DNA from: Chloroflexota bacterium
GTDB lineage: Bacteria; Chloroflexota; Anaerolineae; Anaerolineales; Villigracilaceae
Assembly (NCBI GenBank): GCA_016234495.1
Contig: JACRBI010000040.1
Span: 1-64,000, forward strand
Direction of reading: 5' to 3'
Length of the DNA stretch: 64,000 bases
The notes beneath the pieces were generated by a model. The model was not told the origin of the DNA. It did not search any database and worked only from the letters and a program-made list of their open reading frames with translations. Made by a program: the position numbers and the translations under genes. Of this stretch, positions 49,657 to 58,371 are shown in pieces (position 1 is the stretch's first letter; each line of letters opens with the position of its first letter).

Positions 49657-50262
49657 ATGACCATCAACAAATGGGGCGGGCTTGCATCTTTTTTACTGGC
49701 AGTGTCGTTTATTGTCGCGCCGTTGATCTACCTGATGGGAAATTTGCGGGATGCCATCGGCGTATTTGCCTACGACCTCGCAGATTTCCTCTATGGGCCG
49801 ATCCTGTCAGCCGGCATGGTTACCGTGTTTTATGTCCTTCGCGAGCGCATCGGCGAAAAGGCATCCCGCCGCATGGATCTGGCGCTCCTGGCGGCCCTCC
49901 TTTCAGCAGCGGGAATGGCGGCAGTCGCTTTTATCCGCGCTTCCAACCGGCACTACCACCTGCTCCATCCCGAGTTGAATCTGGAAGACTCTGTCATTGT
50001 CCTTACCGTTTGGGGAACGCTTGTCTCCGGTGTGAGCGCGGTGGGGTTTCATTTTCTAGGGTGGGCTTTCGTGCTGCTTGGTTCTGCCGGCTGGACGTCC
50101 CGCCTCTTTCCCCGCCTGCTAAACATATTTTATTTTCTGGCCGGAGTCGCGGGCTTGTTTGTTTATCTGTTCCCCGAACTCGAAGGACTTGTTTTACTGC
50201 TCGGCACGATCATGGGAATCTGGCAGGGGATTCTGCTCTGGAAATTTGACTCCCGCCAATAG
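49657..50262 (+). CDS. Hypothetical six-helix membrane protein (DUF4386-like)
   Basis: 201 aa, six hydrophobic helices (about 8-29, 43-63, 73-93, 110-132, 143-160, 170-195), with short loops. The general pattern (LGSAGWTSRLFPRLLNIFYF near helix 5) recalls DUF4386-type proteins. No function known. It shares a nearly identical 20-bp leader (tgacggagtaaaa) with the antitoxin gene at 50361. Confidence 0.6.
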   Translation: MTINKWGGLASFLLAVSFIVAPLIYLMGNLRDAIGVFAYDLADFLYGPILSAGMVTVFYVLRERIGEKASRRMDLALLAALLSAAGMAAVAFIRASNRHYHLLHPELNLEDSVIVLTVWGTLVSGVSAVGFHFLGWAFVLLGSAGWTSRLFPRLLNIFYFLAGVAGLFVYLFPELEGLVLLLGTIMGIWQGILLWKFDSRQ

Positions 50263-50360
50263 ATCAAAGCCCAGGGTCGGACAATTTTCCGCATCCCTCC
50301 GCTCTTGGTGTAAAATAGATTCAGGCAGTCCGGTATTAAACGAGTGACGGAGTAAAAGCC

Positions 50361-50573
50361 ATGACTCTTGAAGAAAAAATTCACCGATACGCGCAAAAAC
50401 TTCCCCTTTCTTTTCAGGAAGAGTTGTTCGATTTTGTTCAGTATTTACTCATGAAGGCCGAACAGCAGGAAAAGCAGGATTGGACTTCATTATCGTTATC
50501 TTCCGCAATGCGCAACATGGAAGATGAGCCTTCTTTGTACAACACGTCTGATATACAGGTATTTTTTGCATGA
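50361..50573 (+). CDS. DUF2281-type antitoxin
   Basis: 70 aa. The N-terminus TLEEKIHRYAQKLPLSFQEE and the segment LFDFVQYLLMKAEQQ are typical of DUF2281, the small antitoxin partner of MazF/PemK toxins. It overlaps the toxin relic by 4 bp (ATGA). The gene itself looks intact. Confidence 0.75.
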   Translation: MTLEEKIHRYAQKLPLSFQEELFDFVQYLLMKAEQQEKQDWTSLSLSSAMRNMEDEPSLYNTSDIQVFFA

Positions 50574-50742
50574 AAAAAGCGGGGCAGGTTGTCGTTTTTC
50601 GATTTCCGCAAACCGACCTTGGAGAAGGCAAACTGCGGCCTGCCCTTTTGCTGGGGAAATCCTTCTTGGCGCAATCGGAAAAATTTCAAACGAGCGGTTG
50701 AATCGGGTAAAGAAGCATTTATCAGATTGGCTCACAGGCTAA
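50570..50742 (+). pseudogene. MazF/PemK toxin remnant with internal deletion and frameshift
   Basis: The first frame (50570-50701, 43 codons) begins like a MazF: MKKAGQVVVFRFPQTDLGEG KLRPALLL, then runs into noise and a TGA. The expected C-terminus (GAIGKISNERLNRVKKHLSD WL) is found in another frame at about 50665-50742. The central part of a normal toxin of about 110 aa is missing. The toxin should be inactive while its antitoxin gene survives. Confidence 0.72.
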
Positions 50743-50790
50743 TGGAATTACGTCCCGACAAAGCGCGCAGGCTTTTGATAACCTATCCCA

Positions 50791-51075
50791 ATGGCCATCG
50801 AATTTAAAGGCAAAATTTTCCACTGGCGCGGACCGGCGCCCTACCTGTTCGTTGCCATGCCAGAGGAGCAAAGCCGCGACTTGAAAGCGATCTCGGCTGC
50901 GCTGACCTATGGCTGGGGCGTGATCCCCGTCCACGTGCGGATCGGCAAGACTGAATGGAAGACGTCGCTGTTCCCCAAGGATGGCCGCTACCTTGTGCCG
51001 ATTCGATTGAGCGTGCAAAAATCGGAAAATCTCGCCGAGGGTGACAGCGTGGTCATTCACCTCGAAGTCCGTTGA
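50791..51075 (+). CDS. DUF1905 domain protein
   Basis: 94 aa single-domain protein. FKGKIFHWRGPAPYLFVAMP, GWGVIPVHVRIGKTEWKTSL and the C-terminal LRLSVQKSENLAEGD-like end (here IRLSVQKSENLAEGDSVVIH) are characteristic of DUF1905, a small beta-barrel. Function unknown. Confidence 0.82.
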   Translation: MAIEFKGKIFHWRGPAPYLFVAMPEEQSRDLKAISAALTYGWGVIPVHVRIGKTEWKTSLFPKDGRYLVPIRLSVQKSENLAEGDSVVIHLEVR

Positions 51076-51379
51076 AAGCCGGCAAACACTGATACTCGAC
51101 GGGGTTTCAAATTATTGTTCGCCTCATTGTTAACGCCAAGACGCAGAGGCGCCAAGATTCAATAGTTCTCTTGTAAAAGTCAAAAACACCAACCACGGAG
51201 ACACAAAGGCACAGAGATTTAATGTTTTTTCCTCTGTGTCTCGGTGACTCCGTGGTTCAAAAGGTTTTTCGAACGACCGACTTGCAACCTATGCAAGAGG
51301 TCTAATCTTTTGTTTCTTTGCGGTTCTGCGTCATTGCGGTAGAACCGGCGAAATTCAGCAAGGTAGCAACCTGCGTTAT
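51076..51379. repeat. CACAGAG-type palindromes in a gene-free gap
   Basis: No gene in 304 bp. 51190-51256 is a clear imperfect palindrome (aaccacggagacacaaaggc facing gtctcggtgactccgtggtt); 51120-51165 has gacgcagaggcgcc units and 51300-51335 related ones. Similar in unit to the MITE-like cores but without their conserved ends. Confidence 0.6.
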
Positions 51380-54300
51380 TTACCTCCGCCTGCGCTTCAT
51401 TATCCACAGCCAGATCGCCATGACAGGCAAAAACGCCAATGAAACGGCGAACAGACCGAATTTTACATGGGTCGAGTAAAAGCCCATCGGAGCGAGGAAA
51501 TCACCGGCGTAGCCGTATAAGATTCCCATGAAGGCGATGTTTTCAAGGAAGTCTGCCAACCCGGCAAGGACGGTTAAGCCTGCGATCAGGCGGCAGAAGC
51601 CGGCCGGTTTTTCGCCTTTGTCCAACGCTTGAAAGCCGTCTCCCACCAGGTCCCAGAGGATCCACGGTATGATGGTCGCTCCCAGCAGGAAGGGGAAATC
51701 CAGGAATAAAGTCCACCAAACATATCGCTCCATACCAGACCAGGCTTCGAGAATCACAGCCTTTTGGGCTGGGTTTGCAAGTTCAAATTCAATGAATGTG
51801 TGACCTGCGGCATTTAGCGGCGCAGTGGACCAGCCCATGGCAAAGACAAAAATCAAAGTAACCGAAGCAAGCGCCAGCAGAGTCCAGACCGGCTTTTTCA
51901 TCCAGTTTGAGAGCCGGTTTCCGATCCCATAGACCAGCATCACGAATGCGCCGAATGCGATCAGGATTGCGCCGATGACAAAAAAGATTTCCTTCATGTA
52001 GGCGAGGAAATTTAGCAGGCCGTCGGCATAATAGACGACTGCGAGCAGGATCAGCCCGCCCAAAATGGGGAAGAGTGAAGGGTTGGCCAGCGCAGGCGGC
52101 ACGAGCGCTTTCCACAACCGCGCGCTTTTGGAATCGGTCTTATCAGCGGCTGGGATTTTTTTGAAATCAATCAGCGACCTTTCAATCAAAATGGTTTTCA
52201 GCACCATGCGGGCGTATTGCAAAAAGGCGGTAAAGCCGATCATACCCCAGCCCCAGGCCGGGAACTTGCTTTCCGGCGAAAGAGAGCCTGCGGCTACGAA
52301 TATCAGCCCGGTGAAATACAACAGGAAAAAGATGTTGCGCGCGATCATCGAAAACAAACTGTCTGTGGTTGCCATTTCGACCGCCCAGAAGAGAAACTGC
52401 CCAGCCCGCGTGAGCCAGCCTGCAAGCGGATTGTTTTTCAACGAATAGGCAATGGACAGGCCTTCGAACATTTTCCCGGCCACCTGCGCGCTTCTGGCCG
52501 CCAATTGCAGCGCATTGCGCGGCTCAAGCGAAAGGTCGAGATCGAACTCTTTTTCAAAGACGCCCAGAACGAGGCTGTCGCCCATCTGGTTGATGACCGC
52601 GCTGTCGTCGATCAAGTCGTCATCAATTTTTTGGGGGGCAGCTTTTACGCGGGATTTGCTTTTGTCAATTGCAATGCCCGGCATCGCCTGCATGATGTTC
52701 ATGCGAACATTCTTGAACTGTGTGTTGCGGCGCAGGGACTGTGTCAAACTTTCATTCTTGTGCGAAACTTCATTCCGGAGGATGGCCGCCTGCGCCATGC
52801 GAATATATTCCTCCTGTTTACCCGGCGGCAGCCCCAGCGAGCGGATGATCTGCTCCGCGCCGTCCAGCCGCCCCCACATGATGTCATTCTCGCGCCATTC
52901 CATTTTAAAAAAAGCGCCGAAGTTGACCAGAGTCTGCCCGCCCAGTTTTTGTTCGAACTTTTCGCCTTCGAATGATTTCGAATCGTCCGGGCTGATGCGC
53001 CAGATGTCCACAATATCCGCTTCGCCAAGTTCGTTGGCAACGAGGAACGGATAGGTCAGGCGGTCGTAATATTCGTAGGCTTCGTAGGGCGCCTGCAAAT
53101 ACAGCATGGCAAGCTGGAGCGCAGGCAATTCGCCGCCCCAATCCAGCAGGCCGAGTACCTTCTTGGTTTCAATGCTGGATTTTTGGGATGCCTCGGTGGA
53201 TTTCTCGATAAACGCTTCGACATAACCCGTGACCTGATCCTGGTCCTTGCAGCTGGATATCTTCCCTGCGCCTTTTCGCGTGCCGGCGCGCGAGTCGCTT
53301 AATATTTTCTGCGCCGCATTCAAGCGGAATTTTATCTCCCGCAGGGCTTCGATAAACAGGGGCAGGAATTCGCTGGTGGTTATCAATGACATGACCGTGC
53401 TTTCCTGAATTTGCGCCGTGCCGCCTTCTGAGACGCGGAAGACCTCCCTGATCCATTGCAGCATTGCCGCATCATCTGTGCCTGGTTTCCCGCGAGCCTC
53501 CGCGAGGGAAAGGTCGTTCATCCGTTTTTGTACACTCTGGCGGATGCTCTCCGCTGCCGAAGTTTGAAGATGTTCCCGCAGCGGTTCCTTCTTATCTGCC
53601 GGGCTTATTCGCTTCGCAGTACTGGCCTGTTCCTTCAATTCCTCCCAATTTAAGAAGACCTTCTTCTCGGCGAAGCCGAGGTTATCAAGCGGGCTTTGCA
53701 GGGTATTTCCCAGCACCAGCATTTCATCTATTTTGGCGTGCAGGTAATTCAACCTGCGCATCCGCCAGTCAATATCGGCATTTTGCAGGAATTCATTCCA
53801 GGTCTTCTTCCCCTTTCCGCTTTCACTCGCTGGCTCGGAGGTGTAGGACTGATTGAATCCGCTCCAGACGGCCTTGTGTAATTCAAAAAATTCCTGCGAC
53901 TGGCGTTCAATGTTGTGGGTATCGGCGATATCCGCTGTGATCTTGTCCAGCAAGGTGTTGACGCGCAGGGTGATGTATGCCCCGAAGGAAGGTCCCATGC
54001 GGTCAATGCAATCCTTCAGCCCAAGGGTCGGCCATTCGCTGCGGCTGATGGATGTGATACTCTCAGGCGGGATCTCGTACAGGTGTTTTTCCACCTCGCG
54101 CAGGGTTTCCTGAGCGCGCTCGATCATCCGATTTCGGCGGTGGACGGTTTCAAGGTCGTCGCGGATCGGTTCGTACATCGGCAGGGTAACCGTGGCCTTG
54201 GTCACATTTTCGATCACATTTGGTTTGGGTCTGGCGCCGGGCTTGCCCTCGGCGGGCAGTTTTTGCGGCGAGGGTTCGATATAGATCAGCTTCCTGTCCA

Positions 54301-55234
54301 CTGGATGGTCGGCGGTGCGGTTGAGCAGGCTCTCGGTTGCGTAGCTGAACGGCTTGTTGTCGAGGTACCCGCCGTCAGCGTAGGGGCGATCGAGGTGTTC
54401 ATCCTTTTTTGTTTCTTCAAAATACTTTTTCCAGTCATTCCGCTTTTTGACAGAGGCATTCACGCCCGGCAGGTTCAACATGTCGTTGAGGGTCATCGAT
54501 TCAAAGGCCGGCGGGATGGCGGATGTGCAGCGGCTAATGAACGCGAGAAATGGATTGTCTTCCTGCGTGAAGTCGTTCTGTTCATCGCCGCCCTTTGCAT
54601 AGCGCAGGTGGAACACCTTGCGGAAGCGTTTTTCCTTTGGGAAGGAATGCGGGTTGGTGGTGTGGAGTTTGATGTCGCGCCCGTACAGGTCGGTGGCAGT
54701 GACGTACAGGTCGAGTTCGTTGACGAAGTCCGAAGGCGCCTTGGCCGGTGAATCTTCGTCCATGTCTTCGTAGGCTTTGTACAAAAGGTAGGCCATGCGC
54801 TGGCTGTTCATCAGGTAGGGCGGCAGGTCGGGGACATCCAGCCGCACCGGCAGGTCTTTGACCGACTCGCCGTCATAGATCAGCGTGTTCACGTCGGCCA
54901 CGTTCTTCCAGACTTCGGCCAGTTTGGAAAACTGCTGGTTGTTGGCCAGCGCCTTGGCAAGGAAAATCGCGTTCAAGCCGCCGGCAGAAGTCCCGGACAA
55001 AATATCCACTACAAATTTTGTGCGGAGTTCCTCTCCTATTTCCCTGTACACCCGCTCAGGTCCGTCCAGCTTGCTTTCATCAGGCTCCAGATATCCCCCG
55101 CCCTTCTTCCGCGCGGTTGCGCGCACCATGCGATACAACTCCTGCGCCACACCGTTGATGTAAATGGCCAGCGAGATTCCCCCGTACATCACCACCGCAA
55201 AACGGGTTTCATAATACAAGTCCTGATCGCTCAT
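51380..55234 (-). CDS. Large patatin-like phospholipase-family membrane protein
   Basis: 1284 aa. The N-terminal patatin domain has an oxyanion loop (MYGGISLAIYINGVAQE, 17-31), nucleophile Ser83 in SGTSAGG and the catalytic Asp in DGGYLDN (D287). This matches the patatin-related family of very long proteins. The middle (about 320-880) is helical and charged, with no fold recognised. The C-terminal third has about ten membrane helices (from about 945 to the end), including a block that resembles its own repeats. It would be a membrane-bound lipid hydrolase; substrate and role unknown. It is alone on its strand, divergent from rlmB. Confidence 0.82.
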   Translation of the reverse strand: MSDQDLYYETRFAVVMYGGISLAIYINGVAQELYRMVRATARKKGGGYLEPDESKLDGPERVYREIGEELRTKFVVDILSGTSAGGLNAIFLAKALANNQQFSKLAEVWKNVADVNTLIYDGESVKDLPVRLDVPDLPPYLMNSQRMAYLLYKAYEDMDEDSPAKAPSDFVNELDLYVTATDLYGRDIKLHTTNPHSFPKEKRFRKVFHLRYAKGGDEQNDFTQEDNPFLAFISRCTSAIPPAFESMTLNDMLNLPGVNASVKKRNDWKKYFEETKKDEHLDRPYADGGYLDNKPFSYATESLLNRTADHPVDRKLIYIEPSPQKLPAEGKPGARPKPNVIENVTKATVTLPMYEPIRDDLETVHRRNRMIERAQETLREVEKHLYEIPPESITSISRSEWPTLGLKDCIDRMGPSFGAYITLRVNTLLDKITADIADTHNIERQSQEFFELHKAVWSGFNQSYTSEPASESGKGKKTWNEFLQNADIDWRMRRLNYLHAKIDEMLVLGNTLQSPLDNLGFAEKKVFLNWEELKEQASTAKRISPADKKEPLREHLQTSAAESIRQSVQKRMNDLSLAEARGKPGTDDAAMLQWIREVFRVSEGGTAQIQESTVMSLITTSEFLPLFIEALREIKFRLNAAQKILSDSRAGTRKGAGKISSCKDQDQVTGYVEAFIEKSTEASQKSSIETKKVLGLLDWGGELPALQLAMLYLQAPYEAYEYYDRLTYPFLVANELGEADIVDIWRISPDDSKSFEGEKFEQKLGGQTLVNFGAFFKMEWRENDIMWGRLDGAEQIIRSLGLPPGKQEEYIRMAQAAILRNEVSHKNESLTQSLRRNTQFKNVRMNIMQAMPGIAIDKSKSRVKAAPQKIDDDLIDDSAVINQMGDSLVLGVFEKEFDLDLSLEPRNALQLAARSAQVAGKMFEGLSIAYSLKNNPLAGWLTRAGQFLFWAVEMATTDSLFSMIARNIFFLLYFTGLIFVAAGSLSPESKFPAWGWGMIGFTAFLQYARMVLKTILIERSLIDFKKIPAADKTDSKSARLWKALVPPALANPSLFPILGGLILLAVVYYADGLLNFLAYMKEIFFVIGAILIAFGAFVMLVYGIGNRLSNWMKKPVWTLLALASVTLIFVFAMGWSTAPLNAAGHTFIEFELANPAQKAVILEAWSGMERYVWWTLFLDFPFLLGATIIPWILWDLVGDGFQALDKGEKPAGFCRLIAGLTVLAGLADFLENIAFMGILYGYAGDFLAPMGFYSTHVKFGLFAVSLAFLPVMAIWLWIMKRRRR

Positions 55235-55358
55235 GGATTCGCTCCTCTACATTGCCAAACAAACAGGATATGAGTTGTGACTATGCAAATACAGAATACA
55301 TGAAAAATATCCAAATATCAAGATGCCCTGCGCAAGACGGTATGTAATATTTTTCAAG

Positions 55359-55364
55359 TAAAAT
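55359..55364 (+). promoter_or_regulatory. -10-like TAAAAT six bases before the rlmB ATG
   Basis: TAAAAT (55359-55364), then CAACGC and the ATG at 55371; no Shine-Dalgarno. Same spacing as at 39005, compatible with a leaderless message. Confidence 0.4.
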
Positions 55365-55370
55365 CAACGC

Positions 55371-56099
55371 ATGAAGGAACTCATCTATTCACGCAACGCA
55401 GTTTATGAAGTCCTGCGCGCAAAACGCAGGCAGATATTTTCGATCGAGATCGCCGAAGGGGTTCAGGAAAAAGGCAAGATAGCTGAGATCATCAAACTGG
55501 CGCAGGGACAAAAAATAAAGATCAGCCGCGTGCCGCGTCCCAAACTGGACAAGGTGCATCAGAACAATCAAGGCATCGTAGCCGAGGTCAGCGGATACCC
55601 GTATTCTGACGTGCTGGATATTTTGCAGAACGCCAAAGGCGAACAGCCCTTCATCCTCATGCTTGATTCGCTGCAAGACCCGCAGAACTTCGGCACGCTC
55701 ATCCGCACCGCAGAAGCGCTCGGCGTGCATGGCATCGTCATTCCGTCCGCGCGCACGGTGGATGTGACGCCGGCCGTGGTCAACGCGTCTTCCGGCGCGA
55801 GCGAGCACATGCTCATCGCGCAGGCGAATCTGTCCCAGACGATCGACGCGCTCAAAGCGGAGGACATCTGGGTCGTCGGACTGGACCAGGCCGGGGCGGA
55901 GGTCGATGCGGGGTCACGTCACCTAAAAGGCGCGCTCGCGCTCGTCGTCGGTTCAGAGGGCGAAGGGCTGCATGATCTCGTCCAAAAGAAATGCGACATC
56001 GTTTTGAAGCTGCCCATGAAAGGCAAGATCGAATCCCTCAACGCCGCCGTCGCAGGGTCGGTGGCGTTGTACCTCGCGTATTTATCACGAAAACCCTAA
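55371..56099 (+). CDS. rlmB: SpoU-family rRNA 2'-O-methyltransferase (RlmB/TrmH-like)
   Basis: 242 aa. N-terminal substrate-binding domain (YSRNAVYEVLRAKRRQIFSI), then the SPOUT knot with motif 1 NFGTLIRTAEALGVHG, motif 2 LVVGSEGEGL and motif 3 LPMKGKIESLNAAVAGSVAL. RlmB methylates G2251 of 23S rRNA; other TrmH-type targets are possible. The stop is inside the left arm of its terminator. Confidence 0.9.
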   Translation: MKELIYSRNAVYEVLRAKRRQIFSIEIAEGVQEKGKIAEIIKLAQGQKIKISRVPRPKLDKVHQNNQGIVAEVSGYPYSDVLDILQNAKGEQPFILMLDSLQDPQNFGTLIRTAEALGVHGIVIPSARTVDVTPAVVNASSGASEHMLIAQANLSQTIDALKAEDIWVVGLDQAGAEVDAGSRHLKGALALVVGSEGEGLHDLVQKKCDIVLKLPMKGKIESLNAAVAGSVALYLAYLSRKP

Positions 56100-56123
56100 A
56101 GGTCTTAAAGACCTTTAGGGTTT
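56091..56123 (+). terminator. Terminator overlapping the rlmB stop
   Basis: 16-bp perfect arms aaaccctaaaggtctt / aagacctttagggttt. Confidence 0.8.
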
Positions 56124-56138
56124 GTATCTGGAGACCTC

Positions 56139-57473
56139 ATGCCACAAGCAACCTATCATTTTCCTAAAGGATTTTTATGGGGGACGGCCACAGCATCGCA
56201 CCAGGTGGAAGGGAATAACACCAACAACAATTGGTGGAAGTGGGAACAGGACGGTCACACCGACGGGAGGTCTGGTCTGGCCGCCGATTGGTGGGGCGGC
56301 CGCTGGCGCGAGGACTTCGACCGCGCCGCCGAGACCGGACAAAACGCGCACCGCTTTTCTGTGGAGTGGAGCCGCATCCAGCCGACTCCCGACACATGGG
56401 ACGAGGAAGCCATAGAAAAATATCGCGCCATGCTGCGCGGACTCAAAGAACGCGGCATCACGCCGATGGTCACTTTGCATCACTTCACCGATCCGCTTTG
56501 GGTTTCGGAAAAACGCGGATGGGAAACAGAAGCAGTTGTCCCGTTGTTTGATCGCTTCGTCCGCAAAACAGTGGAAGCGCTGAAAGAATATTGCACGCTC
56601 TGGTGCACCATCAACGAACCAACCGGCTACGCCTTGAACGGCTATATTTCCGGCAGTGTTGACTCATTCCCGCCCGGGAAAAACGACCTGCGGCTGGCAA
56701 TGCAGGTACAAGCCAACCTCATCCGCGGACATGCCGCCGCGTACCGCGCCATTCATCAGATCCAGCCTGAGGCGCGGGTCGGGTTCGCGCACCATTACCG
56801 TTCCATCGCACCGAAGCGCGCCTGGTCGCCGCTGGATAAATGGGCGGCGCATAATTTTTTCAGCGGCATCAATATCGGCTTTCCCTCCGCGCTGGCAGAA
56901 GGCGTGATGCGCTCGCCGATCGGCTCGCTGAAAATCCCCGAGGCCAAAGGCACGCAGGATTATTTCGGCTTCAACTATTACACCCGCGAATATGTGACCT
57001 TCGACTTGCGAAAACCCGGTACCCTCTTTGGGCGCAACTTCTACCGCAAAGACGCGGAACTCAGCGATAATGGTTTCCTCGCCAATGAACCGGATGGGAT
57101 GTTCGAAGGGTTGAAGTGGGTCACGCGCACCTTCCCCAACCTGCCGATCATCGTCAGCGAGAACGGAGTCAACTCGGCAGACGATTCGCTTCGTCCACGC
57201 TACATCGCGCAGCACATCCACCAAATGTGGCGGGCGGTCAACTTCAACTGGCCGGTCAAGGGATATTTGCACTGGTCGCTGGTGGACAACTTCGAGTGGA
57301 GTTTTGGCTGGAAATACCGCTTTGGCTTGTGGGGGCTGGACCTCGACACGCAAAAAAGAATCAGACGCCCCTCTGTTGATTTTTACGCCGAGATCTGCAA
57401 GGAGAACGGAATCTCAAGCGAGATGGTGCAGAAATACTGCCCCGAAGTGTTCGATAAACTATTCCCCAGCTAA
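56139..57473 (+). CDS. GH1 beta-glucosidase
   Basis: 444 aa glycoside hydrolase family 1 TIM barrel. Acid/base Glu160 in TINEP and nucleophile Glu341 in IVSENG; sugar-binding GFLWGTATASHQVEG at the start and WSLVDNFEWSFGWKYRFGL at the end. No signal peptide, so it cleaves short beta-linked sugars inside the cell. There is no sugar transporter beside it; regulation is not visible. Exact substrate (gluco-, galacto- or fucosides) is open. Confidence 0.93.
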   Translation: MPQATYHFPKGFLWGTATASHQVEGNNTNNNWWKWEQDGHTDGRSGLAADWWGGRWREDFDRAAETGQNAHRFSVEWSRIQPTPDTWDEEAIEKYRAMLRGLKERGITPMVTLHHFTDPLWVSEKRGWETEAVVPLFDRFVRKTVEALKEYCTLWCTINEPTGYALNGYISGSVDSFPPGKNDLRLAMQVQANLIRGHAAAYRAIHQIQPEARVGFAHHYRSIAPKRAWSPLDKWAAHNFFSGINIGFPSALAEGVMRSPIGSLKIPEAKGTQDYFGFNYYTREYVTFDLRKPGTLFGRNFYRKDAELSDNGFLANEPDGMFEGLKWVTRTFPNLPIIVSENGVNSADDSLRPRYIAQHIHQMWRAVNFNWPVKGYLHWSLVDNFEWSFGWKYRFGLWGLDLDTQKRIRRPSVDFYAEICKENGISSEMVQKYCPEVFDKLFPS

Positions 57474-57476
57474 ACC

Positions 57477-57618
57477 GGGTCTCTGGTATTAAGTGGGGTA
57501 AAACCCTGTCTTACCACGGAGCACACTGAGAGCACGGAGATTTTATAGGTTTTTCTCTGTGGACTCCGTGGTCTCTGTGGTGAAAATACGATCAACCCCA
57601 CCAAACCCCAAAGAGCCG
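57477..57618 (-). repeat. MITE-like palindromic element, copy 3 (inverted)
   Basis: About 142 bp; on the minus strand it aligns with copies 1 and 2: ctctttggggtttggtgggg, ccacagagaccacggagtcc, aaaacctataaaatctccgt, ggttttaccccacttaatac. Located between two convergent genes. Confidence 0.75.
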
Positions 57619-57662
57619 TTAAATCTTCAACTTTCAACTCTCGACCTTCAACCCTTAACTTT
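57619..57662. repeat. TTCAAC-type heptamer-like units
   Basis: cttcaac/tttcaac/cttcaac units at about seven-base steps just past and into the acyltransferase stop; the final aactttttt gives its last codons. Confidence 0.4.
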
Positions 57663-58371
57663 TTTGATACGCCCCACGATAGTTCTCCGGCAATAAATCT
57701 GCCAGCGCCTGCATGATCTGATGCGTGCCAGATTCAAGCGCATCATGCCGACCCGAAGCCTGCCCCTCCAACTGGAACATTTTTCCCACCCGCACACGCA
57801 CCGCTACGCGCCTGAGTTTTTTCATCTGTCCATAGACATGTTCGTTCTCGGTGCCGGTGACAGCCATCGGCAGGATCGGTGCGCCTGATTTATAAGCAAG
57901 GAATGCCGCGCCGCCGCTGCCTTCCTCCAATGCGCCGGTGACAGAGTACCTTCCCTCCGGCGCGATGATGATGATCCGCCCTTCGGCAAAACCATCCAGC
58001 GCGGCACGCAGGGCTTTTTTATCCGCGCGCCCGCGATGCAGCCAGATGACGCCGTACCAGTCCATTAATTTTCCGAGAACAGGGAAATCATACAGTTCGA
58101 TCTTACCGAGCGCATCCGGTGTGACCGGCAGAGTCGAGATCAACGCGGGGGCATCCGCGTCGCCGAGGTGGTTGATGACAACAAGGAGGGGTCCATGCGC
58201 GGGGAAATTCTCCATGCCCTCCACGGTCACCTTCAGACAAACCTTCGCAACAAGTTTCAACAATCCATGCGCGAACGAGCGGAAGGCGCGCCGCGCGCGA
58301 GTCATCTGCGGCAGGCGCACCAGTTCCGGCCGCCACACTTCACTGACAGGTTTGGGAGGGATGTGATTCAA
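57655..58371 (-). CDS. plsC: 1-acyl-sn-glycerol-3-phosphate acyltransferase-like protein (second copy)
   Basis: 238 aa PlsC-type acyltransferase. Motif I NHLGDADAP (a variant of NHxxxxD), motif II-like IWLHRGRADKKALR, motif III APEGRYS and motif IV ILPMAVTGTE. It would add the second acyl chain in phosphatidic acid synthesis. It overlaps the preceding plsC by 4 bp (ATGA, 58368-58371). Two adjacent copies might have different acyl or acceptor preferences (inference). Confidence 0.87.
   Translation of the reverse strand: MNHIPPKPVSEVWRPELVRLPQMTRARRAFRSFAHGLLKLVAKVCLKVTVEGMENFPAHGPLLVVINHLGDADAPALISTLPVTPDALGKIELYDFPVLGKLMDWYGVIWLHRGRADKKALRAALDGFAEGRIIIIAPEGRYSVTGALEEGSGGAAFLAYKSGAPILPMAVTGTENEHVYGQMKKLRRVAVRVRVGKMFQLEGQASGRHDALESGTHQIMQALADLLPENYRGAYQKS

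Noticed and set aside
47125-51075. Prophage or transposon island
   Set aside because: No phage structural, integrase or transposase genes; the attC-like sites explain the clustering better.
53915-54751. 278-codon plus-strand open frame inside the patatin-like gene
   Set aside because: Antisense to the well-supported catalytic region; no similarity to any family and no ribosome site.
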